From Ruminococcus flavefaciens MA2007 (GTDB lineage Bacteria; Bacillota; Clostridia; Oscillospirales; Ruminococcaceae), in assembly GCF_000621845.1 (NCBI RefSeq), contig NZ_JHXF01000006.1, forward strand, positions 124,001 through 188,000: a stretch of DNA of 64,000 bases. The letters run 5' to 3'. Of the stretch, positions 43,467 to 50,142 are shown piece after piece. Made by a program: the position numbers and the translations under genes. Within the stretch, counting starts at the first letter, position 1; each line of letters begins with the position of its first letter. Below the pieces are notes generated by a model. It did not search any database. It was not told where the DNA came from and was given only the letters and a program-made list of their open reading frames with translations.

Positions 43467-43973
43467 TCAGATAAGTTTGTTGTTTTTAAGCCACTTTTCA
43501 ATAGTGGACTTTGCGCCTTTTACGCCACTGCCCGTGAGAGAAAGTCCCTCGCCGACATTTGCATATTTCTTTATGTCCGAAACGCTTTTGCCAAGTCCGC
43601 TGCCCTCGTTGGTGCAGAGCGGGTAGACCGTCTTGCCGTTCAGATCAGCGTTATCGAGGAACGTGAACACCGCCATCGGCATCGTTCCCCAGTAGTTGGG
43701 ATAAGCGAGAATGATCGTGTCATAGCCGGAAACATCGGGCATCTCTTTCAGCTCGGGGCGAGCTTTTTCTCTCAGATGAGCCTTTGCTTCTTCGATACAG
43801 GTCATATAGTCAGCGGAGTAAGGCTGCACCATTTCGAGCTTGAAGCTGTCATAGCCTGTCAGCTCGGTGATGTGCTGTACTGCGATCTCAGTGTTGCCAA
43901 CCTCCACATACTTCATCGAACCTCCGAAATAGTTTTCATCTGCTCTTGAAAAATAAATAACGATAGCGTTCAT
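43467..43973 (-). CDS. Flavodoxin-like protein 1
   Basis: A 168-residue FMN protein. The phosphate-binding loop is altered by an insertion (IYFSRADENYFGGSMKYVEV in place of the usual TGNT loop), while the later FMN loops AYPNYWGTMP and CTNEGSGLG are intact. Likely a cytoplasmic electron carrier or quinone/aromatic reductase of the Clostridial flavodoxin_4 group. First gene of the operon with AKR and TetR; AAAGGAGG upstream. Confidence 0.87.
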   Translation of the reverse strand: MNAIVIYFSRADENYFGGSMKYVEVGNTEIAVQHITELTGYDSFKLEMVQPYSADYMTCIEEAKAHLREKARPELKEMPDVSGYDTIILAYPNYWGTMPMAVFTFLDNADLNGKTVYPLCTNEGSGLGKSVSDIKKYANVGEGLSLTGSGVKGAKSTIEKWLKNNKLI

Positions 43974-44137
43974 ATTAGTTCCTCCTTTGCGATTTAGGTA
44001 ACTCCTGTTCCTTATGTGCTTATTGTAGCATATTTATTCTGATAATTCAACGGGCAGTTTCATTTAAACGGTTACATATGTAACGGTTAGCGTGAAAAGG
44101 TTACTTATCTATTTGAGAAATTAAAGCATGCTGTTTT

Positions 44138-44195
44138 CTGATATTCACGTCAATGTGTTTATCTGAGTATAACAATGAGTCCTCACAGCCAAAAC
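44138..44195 (+). repeat. Island repeat, copy C, cut by an IS end
   Basis: GATATTCACGTCAATGTGTT then TATCTGA and the first hairpin arm GAGTCCTCACAG with an inverted loop CCAAAAC. The second arm is missing because IS sequence starts at 44196. The remainder of 43974-44137 shows no gene. Confidence 0.65.
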
Positions 44196-44454
44196 TGATA
44201 TAATCCCCTTAGAGTAGACACGCAAAATATCAAAAATCGTGTTCTAAATAAAGGGGGGTATTTTTATGACAAGAAAAGTTAAGCTTTCAGATGAAGAAAG
44301 AATAGCTGCAGTGCAAGAATATTTAGATGGAAAAGGTAGCTTTCGCTCTTTAGCAATGAAATATGGCGTTAGCTATACTTGTATTAAGGAATGGGTTGAA
44401 AGAGCAAAAGCACAAGGAATGCTTAAATTGATGCTTCGTTTTTGTTTTCTATAA
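44196..44454 (+). mobile_element. IS remnant 1 (IS3-type left end and orfA start)
   Basis: Begins TGATATAATCCCCTTAGAG, the same end sequence as at 51964. It holds the ribosome site AAAGGGGGG and the start of an orfA-like frame; the rest of the element is missing. Confidence 0.7.
44266..44454 (+). pseudogene. Truncated IS3-type transposase OrfA
   Basis: 62 codons. Residues 1-51 are the N-terminal helix-turn-helix of IS3/IS150-type OrfA (LSDEERIAAVQEYLDGKGSF, then MKYGVSYTCIKEWVERA); the last 11 codons are unrelated read-through. Normal OrfA is about 100 or more residues. It is similar to the N-terminus of the reductase fusion at 50-52 kb. Confidence 0.75.
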
Positions 44455-44457
44455 AGA

Positions 44458-44481
44458 GTAAGGCAGCCATCGGCTGCCTTC
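44458..44481. terminator. Terminator of the redox operon
   Basis: AAGGCAGCCATCGGCTGCCTT: arms AAGGCAGCC and GGCTGCCTT. On the minus strand it follows the carboxymuconolactone decarboxylase-cupin gene. Confidence 0.75.
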
Positions 44482-44488
44482 ACATATA

Positions 44489-45244
44489 CTATTTCAGTTT
44501 ATTGTAATCCTGTTCGGAAACTGTCTCGCACCATTCCGTACTGCAATCCTCGCCCTGAATCTCAACCGCAAGATGTGCAAACCAACTGTCCTTAGCCGCA
44601 CCATGCCAGTGCTTGACCTCGGCAGGGATATTCACAATATCGCCCGGATTTAATTCTCTTGCTTCCTTGCCATACTCTTGATACCAGCCACGACCGCCGA
44701 CACAGATCAGCATCTGACCGCCGCCGCTTTTTGCGTGGTGGATATGCCAATTATTGCGGCAGGCAGGCTCAAAGGTCACGTTGTAGATCGGTATTTGTTC
44801 CGTGGAAACAGGCGCAAGATAGCTTTGTCCCACAAAGTAATCGCCATAGGGATTCGGTTCGCCTATGGGAAATATTATCTCGTTTTGGAACTTGTTCTTA
44901 TCGGAAACGGCAGGAGCGTTATCCGCATAAACTTCCTTAGCGATATTGAACACCGCCCATGCGTGAGGCCAGCCAGCATAAAAAGCAGTGTGAGTAATGA
45001 CTGCTGCCATTTCTCTCTGCGATACGCCGTGATTCTTAGCGTTCTGGATATGATAGCGGATAGAATTATCCGTCACGCCCTGAGACATGAGGGCTACCAC
45101 TGTGATAATAGACCGCGTTTTCAGGTCAATATCGGTATTGTTCCAATTCTCACCAAACAGGATATCATCGTTGAAATGTGCAAAGTCGTGAGCGAACTCA
45201 CCGAGAGCCTCTCTTCCTGCTGTCTGCACTATCTTTTCAGTCAT
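44489..45244 (-). CDS. Carboxymuconolactone decarboxylase-like / cupin fusion
   Basis: A 251-residue cytoplasmic protein. Residues 10-115 are CMD/AhpD-like (VVALMSQGVTDNSIRYHIQNA, shown in part, and AFYAGWPHAWAVF) but without the CxxC of AhpD; residues 140-245 are a cupin with metal-ligand pattern WHIHHAKSGGGQ and VPAEVKHWHG-like IPAEVKHWHG. Such fusions accompany aldehyde/flavodoxin genes in Firmicutes and probably act on small aromatic or reactive compounds; the substrate is unknown. Last gene of a six-gene operon starting at 48685. Confidence 0.85.
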   Translation of the reverse strand: MTEKIVQTAGREALGEFAHDFAHFNDDILFGENWNNTDIDLKTRSIITVVALMSQGVTDNSIRYHIQNAKNHGVSQREMAAVITHTAFYAGWPHAWAVFNIAKEVYADNAPAVSDKNKFQNEIIFPIGEPNPYGDYFVGQSYLAPVSTEQIPIYNVTFEPACRNNWHIHHAKSGGGQMLICVGGRGWYQEYGKEARELNPGDIVNIPAEVKHWHGAAKDSWFAHLAVEIQGEDCSTEWCETVSEQDYNKLK

Positions 45245-45252
45245 TGTGACAC

Positions 45253-45585
45253 CTACTTCCTTATGAATTCCTCGTCCTTGTCAGGTATGCCGCCCTCATC
45301 ACTGACATATCGCTCCACCGTCATGTGAAGATCGTATTTGTCCCGAAGCTCTGCCATCTTCTGCATCATGGGCGATGCGTGGTGACGGTCGATAGCCGCC
45401 TGATCTGTCCATTCATCTTTCAGCAGAACAGTTTCCGGATCATCAAATGAAAGATAATATTCATACCGCAGATTGCCGTTCTCATTTCTGATCACATCAA
45501 CTGTTCCGCTTGAAGTCATCTCCTCTGCAAAAGCTCTGGCAGAGCCGCTTTTGCCTGTGTATCTTAGATTTACTACAATACTCAT
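45253..45585 (-). CDS. ABM-domain (antibiotic biosynthesis monooxygenase-like) protein
   Basis: A 110-residue protein with a single dimeric alpha/beta barrel ABM domain: VVNLRYTGKSGSARAFAEEM, central YEYYLSFDDPETVLLKDEW and DRHHASPMMQKM. Members include quinol monooxygenases (YgiN) and many of unknown substrate. Fifth gene of the redox operon, with 8 bases to the next gene; AAAGGAG upstream. Confidence 0.85.
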   Translation of the reverse strand: MSIVVNLRYTGKSGSARAFAEEMTSSGTVDVIRNENGNLRYEYYLSFDDPETVLLKDEWTDQAAIDRHHASPMMQKMAELRDKYDLHMTVERYVSDEGGIPDKDEEFIRK

Positions 45586-45600
45586 TGTATGCTCCTTTTA

Positions 45601-46083
45601 TCAGATGCCAAGCGAATTGACCCAATCTTTCAGTTCACTTACAGAAGCATTTGCGCTGAAACGCTTGCCGTCCTTGATAACAGCACTGTCGGACACACTG
45701 GGGCGAAGCTCCTTTGCAGAATTGCCCATACCGCTTCCGCCGGATGTTGCAAATAAAATGATCGTCTTGCCAGAAAAATCATAGGCTTCAAGGAATGTGT
45801 TGATAATAGTAGGCGCAACATACCACCATATCGGGAAACCAACGAAGATAGTATCGTAGTCAGCGATATTTGTATCTGTATCAGCGATAGCAGGACGGAA
45901 GGACTTGTCTTTCATCTCGACAGAGCTTCTGCTGTTCTTGTCTTGCCAGTTGAGATCAGCGTTTGTGTAGGGGGGTTCAGGACGTATTTCATAAATGTCT
46001 GCCCCTGCTGCTTCTGCGAGATTTTTTGCCAGTTTAGCGGTAACGCCGCTTGCTGAGAAATATGCTACTAATTTTTTACTCAT
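45601..46083 (-). CDS. Flavodoxin-like protein 2
   Basis: A 160-residue FMN protein; loops YFSASGVTAKLA, GFPIWWYVAP and ATSGGSGMGN match the flavodoxin_4 family. It is a paralogue of the flavodoxin module of the secreted protein at 47307-48443 (shared segments YDTIF, GYPIWW/GFPIWW and DTFLE/NTFLE). No signal peptide, so this copy is cytoplasmic. Fourth gene of the redox operon. Confidence 0.9.
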   Translation of the reverse strand: MSKKLVAYFSASGVTAKLAKNLAEAAGADIYEIRPEPPYTNADLNWQDKNSRSSVEMKDKSFRPAIADTDTNIADYDTIFVGFPIWWYVAPTIINTFLEAYDFSGKTIILFATSGGSGMGNSAKELRPSVSDSAVIKDGKRFSANASVSELKDWVNSLGI

Positions 46084-46117
46084 AGTGATTACCTCCGTTT
46101 TATAGAATTATCGTTTA

Positions 46118-47287
46118 TTAACCCATACTTGCTTTCAGTATCTGAATCACTTCATCATGGTCAAGAACCTTATATCCGCCGTTGAGAATGAATGTTGCAT
46201 CTGCGATGCCCTCGATCATATTCTCGGTTGCACCGAGGTCTTTCAAGTTCATCACGAGCCCTATCTCCTTCATCCAATTTTCCATTGCATAAAGGCCCTC
46301 ATTTGCAAGTTGTTCATCTGTCTTGCCTTCTCGGATTATGCCCCATACTTCTGTTGCAAAACGTGCGAATTTCTTCATACCGTAAGGCATGATATATCTG
46401 TAATACGGCAAAGATACCGCAGCCAAAGTCATACCGTGCGTAGCGTCTGTATAAGCACCAACTGCCTGACCGAGCATATGCACCATCCAGTCCTCGGACT
46501 TGCCTTTGCCGACAAGCGTATTCAGCGCCCATGTAGCTGTCCACATAATGTTGGAACGTGCTTCATAATTCTGCGGATTCTCCACAGCGATACGACTTGC
46601 GTGTATAAGACCTCTCATCAGTCCCTCGCTGATATAGTCGGAGGTGTTGTCGTCCTCTCCTGAGAAATACTGCTCGCAAATGTGATTGAAAATATCATAA
46701 ATGCCTGCGACCATCTGATATTTCGGAAGTGTCATGGTGTATTTAGGATTGAGAATAGAGAACTTCGGCATCACATTATCACCGAACACATGACCGATCT
46801 TCTGCTTGGTGTGGTGGTTTGTGATTACTGAGCCGCCGTTCATTTCCGAGCCTGTACCTGTCATAGTCAGTACACAACCTACAGGAATGATGTCACAGTC
46901 GGGCTCTTCAAAGCGTATAAAGTATTTCTCCCACGGATCATCGTTGCAGTTAACGGAAACTGAAACTGCCTTTGAATAGTCGCATACAGAACCACCACCG
47001 ACAGCAAGGATAAAATCAGCTTTGTTCTCACGGGCGATAGCTACGCCCTCGTTCAGCTTGTCGGAAGTCGGGTTCGGCATAACGCCCGATACCTCTGCAA
47101 CATTCTTGCCGCACTCGTTCAGAATTGCTATTATCTCGTCATACAGACCGTTCTTCTTGATAGAACCGCCTCCATAAACGAGAAGTACGTTCTGTCCGTA
47201 GTTTTTCATCTCATCTTTGAGATAATTGAGAGATTCTTCTCCGAAATAGAGCTTTGTGGGATTGTGATAACTGAAATTTCCTAACAT
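46118..47287 (-). CDS. Iron-containing alcohol dehydrogenase (BdhA/YqhD type)
   Basis: A 389-residue NAD(P)H-dependent enzyme reducing aldehydes to alcohols. The nucleotide motif GGGSVCDYSKA, the TGTGSEMN segment and iron-site His residues (ICEQYFSGEDD region, HMLGQAVGAYTDATHG with its two His) match group III alcohol dehydrogenases. ATG at 47287 is chosen because GGAGGT lies before it and the conserved start MLGNFSYHNPTKLYFG follows. Third gene of the redox operon, 19 bases after the dockerin-flavodoxin gene. Confidence 0.92.
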   Translation of the reverse strand: MLGNFSYHNPTKLYFGEESLNYLKDEMKNYGQNVLLVYGGGSIKKNGLYDEIIAILNECGKNVAEVSGVMPNPTSDKLNEGVAIARENKADFILAVGGGSVCDYSKAVSVSVNCNDDPWEKYFIRFEEPDCDIIPVGCVLTMTGTGSEMNGGSVITNHHTKQKIGHVFGDNVMPKFSILNPKYTMTLPKYQMVAGIYDIFNHICEQYFSGEDDNTSDYISEGLMRGLIHASRIAVENPQNYEARSNIMWTATWALNTLVGKGKSEDWMVHMLGQAVGAYTDATHGMTLAAVSLPYYRYIMPYGMKKFARFATEVWGIIREGKTDEQLANEGLYAMENWMKEIGLVMNLKDLGATENMIEGIADATFILNGGYKVLDHDEVIQILKASMG

Positions 47288-47306
47288 GATGAATACCTCC
47301 GTTTTT

Positions 47307-48443
47307 TTAATTTGAGAGCGTGACGGTAATATTGCCATCGCCCAATATTGCCTTCAGTTCTTCCTGTGTGATATTATTGATGTGACCAAGCTTTGTGAAA
47401 TCCCATGTATTCTCGGCGTAATATATTGTGATCTTGTTGCCCTGATACAGAATAATGTCACCCGGTACTGTTGTGATCTTTTCATCATTTTTCGGTAAAC
47501 TTTGAGGAAGATCACCGACCTTTTCAAAATTGCCGTAATCGCTCATATCTACGGTAATATTGCCTTGCTTCAAAAGTTCTGTCAAAGCCTGAGCCGAGCT
47601 GTTATCTTCAAGAGTTGCTGTAAGCTCCGTACCATTTACTGATATTTTCAGCTTATTGTCAGACTTTTCTTTGTTCAGATGAAGAGTGTCATACCACGAT
47701 TTTACATCTTCTTTTGTAGCACCCGAAGAGAAACGCCTGCCTTCAAGCTGATTGCCTATTGGCACAAGTGCCTTGATATTTTTCTCACTTGTGGCAATTC
47801 CACTGCTTGCAGATGTACAGAACGGAATAACGGTCTTATCCGAGAAATCATAACTTTCAAGGAATGTATCAATAATGCGAGGCTCCTGTCCCCACCAAAT
47901 TGGATAACCGAGGAAAATAGTATCATAGCTGTCGATAGAAGCTATCGGGTTTGCTATCTCAGGACGAACCGACTTGTCGTTCTGTTCTTTGTTGGCGCGG
48001 CAGTTATCGTCCTGATATTTTATGTCCGCATCGCTGTAAGGCACAGCCGCCTCGATAACATAGCTGTCTGCATTTGTAATGTCTATCAGGTATTCAGCGA
48101 TTTTCTCAGTGTTTCCGGTACGCGAGAAGTAGATAACAAGTGTATCATTGTCAGAAGCGGTATTCGGATTTTTCAGGACTTCACGCCTCATTATGCAGAG
48201 GTCATATACGTCCCAGCGGTCATCACCGTTCAAATCATAAGGCTTTCCTGTCAGATCTTCTTCCACAGGCTTAGCAAGAATAAAATCCTGCAAATTTCGT
48301 ACATCATGAAGCGTATATGTAATCTTTTCTGTCGCAGCTGAAAAAGCGTCGGCATCTGCTGATGTTTTTATCGTACCGCTTGTTGTCATCATAGCTGATA
48401 CAGCGATAACTGTTGATGCAAGTATAGAAATCAACTTATTCAT
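47307..48443 (-). CDS. Secreted dockerin-flavodoxin-cyclophilin-like protein
   Basis: A 378-residue protein with an unusual architecture. Signal peptide about 1-32; dockerin-like region about 41-92, in which a helix TLHDVRNLQDFILAKP is followed by one canonical calcium loop and helix (DLNGDDRWDVYDLCIMRREV); flavodoxin module about 100-256 with FMN loops YFSRTGNTEKIAEY, GYPIWWGQEP and CTSASSGIAT; and a cyclophilin-like module about 264-377 (KLKISVNGTELTATLEDNSS). The dockerin predicts attachment to the cellulosome, so an FMN redox protein would act outside the cell. ATG 48443 follows GGAGGTG and overlaps the previous stop (ATGA). Second gene of a redox operon whose other products are cytoplasmic. 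Confidence 0.85.
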   Translation of the reverse strand: MNKLISILASTVIAVSAMMTTSGTIKTSADADAFSAATEKITYTLHDVRNLQDFILAKPVEEDLTGKPYDLNGDDRWDVYDLCIMRREVLKNPNTASDNDTLVIYFSRTGNTEKIAEYLIDITNADSYVIEAAVPYSDADIKYQDDNCRANKEQNDKSVRPEIANPIASIDSYDTIFLGYPIWWGQEPRIIDTFLESYDFSDKTVIPFCTSASSGIATSEKNIKALVPIGNQLEGRRFSSGATKEDVKSWYDTLHLNKEKSDNKLKISVNGTELTATLEDNSSAQALTELLKQGNITVDMSDYGNFEKVGDLPQSLPKNDEKITTVPGDIILYQGNKITIYYAENTWDFTKLGHINNITQEELKAILGDGNITVTLSN

Positions 48444-48685
48444 AAAGCACCTCCGTGTTCTATGTTCCATATGAGGTTATCGAGCTTATCAAGCACAGTC
48501 TGTTCCTTGTGTATCGTATCGAGCAGAGCTTTCCGTGTTTTACGCAGGATACGAACCTTTTCGGCACAGCAACAGTTGTTCTCACAGCGTTTGAGGAATG
48601 ACTCAACCTCTTCATCTGTCATACCTGAGCTTTTCAGTAAGTCGGCAAGCTCCTTATTGGTTATTTCGGGTATTGTCACCTTCAT
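48440..48685 (-). CDS. Small helical protein with Cys cluster (MerR dimerisation-like)
   Basis: An 81-residue protein. First half: ITNKELADLLKSSGMTDEEV and a RCENNCCCAEK cluster with four Cys; second half: one long helix (LRKTRKALLDTIHKEQTVL, then DKLDNLIWNIEH) like the C-terminal coiled coil of MerR-type regulators. No DNA-binding domain is present. The Cys cluster could bind metal or sense redox state (inference). First gene of the redox operon, overlapping the next gene by 4 bases (ATGA). Confidence 0.7.
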   Translation of the reverse strand: MKVTIPEITNKELADLLKSSGMTDEEVESFLKRCENNCCCAEKVRILRKTRKALLDTIHKEQTVLDKLDNLIWNIEHGGAL

Positions 48686-48699
48686 TTGATCACCTCCGC

Positions 48700-48734
48700 A
48701 AAAAACAAAAGAGTACAGGTTTATGTCCTGTACT
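48700..48734 (-). terminator. Terminator after lysR, nested with a promoter
   Basis: Minus-strand arms AGTACAGG and CCTGTACT followed by CTTTTGTTTTTT. It stops read-through from the LysR gene into the redox operon. Confidence 0.75.
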
Positions 48735-48735
48735 C

Positions 48736-48764
48736 AGTATAACATATATTTCTCAATATGTAAA
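48736..48764 (-). promoter_or_regulatory. Promoter of the redox operon
   Basis: Minus-strand TTTACA, 17-base spacer, TATACT. The expected start point falls within the first arm of the lysR terminator, so transcripts that begin here could not form that hairpin. Confidence 0.6.
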
Positions 48765-48775
48765 ATGCTTATATT

Positions 48776-49663
48776 TCATACTTTGGTATGCTCGGAATGT
48801 ATACTTTTGATGTATTCAAGGAATTTGCCTGCCGCACCTGCATATGGGCTCAGCTTCTTCCAAGCAAGTACCGATGTCATGAAAAGTTCTGGTTTCAGCG
48901 GACGGAATGCAAAACGTGCAGGATCAAACATATCCACTGCTCCCTCAACTGCCAGAACACAGGCAATGCCACGTTCCGCAAGCGGTGCTACATTGTCGAT
49001 CAGATTAAAGGTCGCTACAATATCAAGCTCAGAAACCGGATATTTAAGCCATTCTTCTATCTCTCCGCGCAGAGCATTACGGCTCGTCACCACAAGAGGA
49101 AGTTCTCTGAGTTGTTGCCGTGTGATGGCCTTCTCGGACGAAAGTCGATGATTCGCAGGAAGAAGAACGCCCCATACTTCCTTAGTCGGAAGACGCAAAT
49201 AATCGAACTTCTCTATATCTATCGGCTCCAACAGGAACCCGAAGTCAAGCAGACCGTGTTCAAGCCTTTCCTTAATAAGGTCGGCTGTTCCTGTAATTAT
49301 CTCAAAACTCACAAGCGGATAGCGTTCACGGAAATGCTCTATCAGTTCAGGAAGAACGCTTGCTGCCTTTAGTCCGCCGCTACCTACGGAGATAACTCCG
49401 CTGATTTCCTCCTGTTCACGGAACTCACTGTCTATCTTGTTCATCAGCGACACAACTTCCTCTGCACGTCTGCGGAGCATAACGCCAGAATCGGTCAACG
49501 TGAGTCGCTTGCCTCTGATGAATAACGTTGTGTGAAGCTCGTCCTCAAGCTCCTTCATCTGACGGCTGAGTGTTGGTTGTGTCACATGAAGTACCTCGGC
49601 GGCTCTTGATATGTTCTCCTCACGGACTACCGTCAGGAAATATTCCAGTAATCGCAGTTCCAT
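48776..49663 (-). CDS. LysR family transcriptional regulator
   Basis: A 295-residue regulator. Winged helix at about 1-60 (NISRAAEVLHVTQPTLSRQM) and a periplasmic-binding-like effector domain about 90-290. It lies upstream of the redox operon on the same strand and is the likely regulator; a divergent arrangement is more usual. GGGGG-rich ribosome site before the ATG. Effector unknown. Confidence 0.92.
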   Translation of the reverse strand: MELRLLEYFLTVVREENISRAAEVLHVTQPTLSRQMKELEDELHTTLFIRGKRLTLTDSGVMLRRRAEEVVSLMNKIDSEFREQEEISGVISVGSGGLKAASVLPELIEHFRERYPLVSFEIITGTADLIKERLEHGLLDFGFLLEPIDIEKFDYLRLPTKEVWGVLLPANHRLSSEKAITRQQLRELPLVVTSRNALRGEIEEWLKYPVSELDIVATFNLIDNVAPLAERGIACVLAVEGAVDMFDPARFAFRPLKPELFMTSVLAWKKLSPYAGAAGKFLEYIKSIHSEHTKV

Positions 49664-49885
49664 TGGTTCGCCCCCTTGTAAGCGGTATATAGGCTAATTA
49701 TACCATACAACAAGCAAAAGGTCAATCGAATCATCCTTCAATTGCTTATTAATATTGAATCCGCATCGAAAGGCTTTTCGCTGTAAGCAATTATGACCGC
49801 GGCAAGTAGAGGGCTTTTTCTATATCGAGTTTGTGGCGAAAATAGCTATTTTTTGATTTGAATGTTAATGCGCCCTATCCACAGT

Positions 49886-50086
49886 ACGGCCTGCAATCAA
49901 CGAAGGAAAGTAATTCCAAAATATACTCAGATTGGCTATTTTACGCTGAATCTGGACGATGCTAAAGAATACCTTTACGCAAAGTCTACGAAGCGTAGGA
50001 TACTAAGTTGGCGTGATATTCACGTTAATGTGTTTATCTGAATAAATACAATAAGGCTCTCACAGTCGAAATGTGTGGACTTTTTT
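49886..50086 (+). repeat. Island repeat, copy B
   Basis: Matches copy A (38270-38471), nearly identical over the 120-base remnant frame ending IHVNVF-Ile-stop, with a decayed terminator tail (CTCTCACAG / TGTGTGGAC). The rest of the gap 49664-49885 shows no gene. It lies between lysR and the reductase fusion. Confidence 0.7.
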
Positions 50087-50142
50087 CTTATGATAGTTGA
50101 AGCATAAAAGTAAGCCCTGCCCCAAACGGGGCAAGGCTCTTA

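Noticed and set aside
42888-43949. 353-codon plus-strand frame over the AKR and flavodoxin genes
   Set aside because: Antisense to two genes with intact catalytic motifs; no ribosome site or motif of its own.
45960-45985. GTAGGGGGG resembling the intergenic hairpin family
   Set aside because: It is inside the flavodoxin 2 coding region and has no following inverted repeat.
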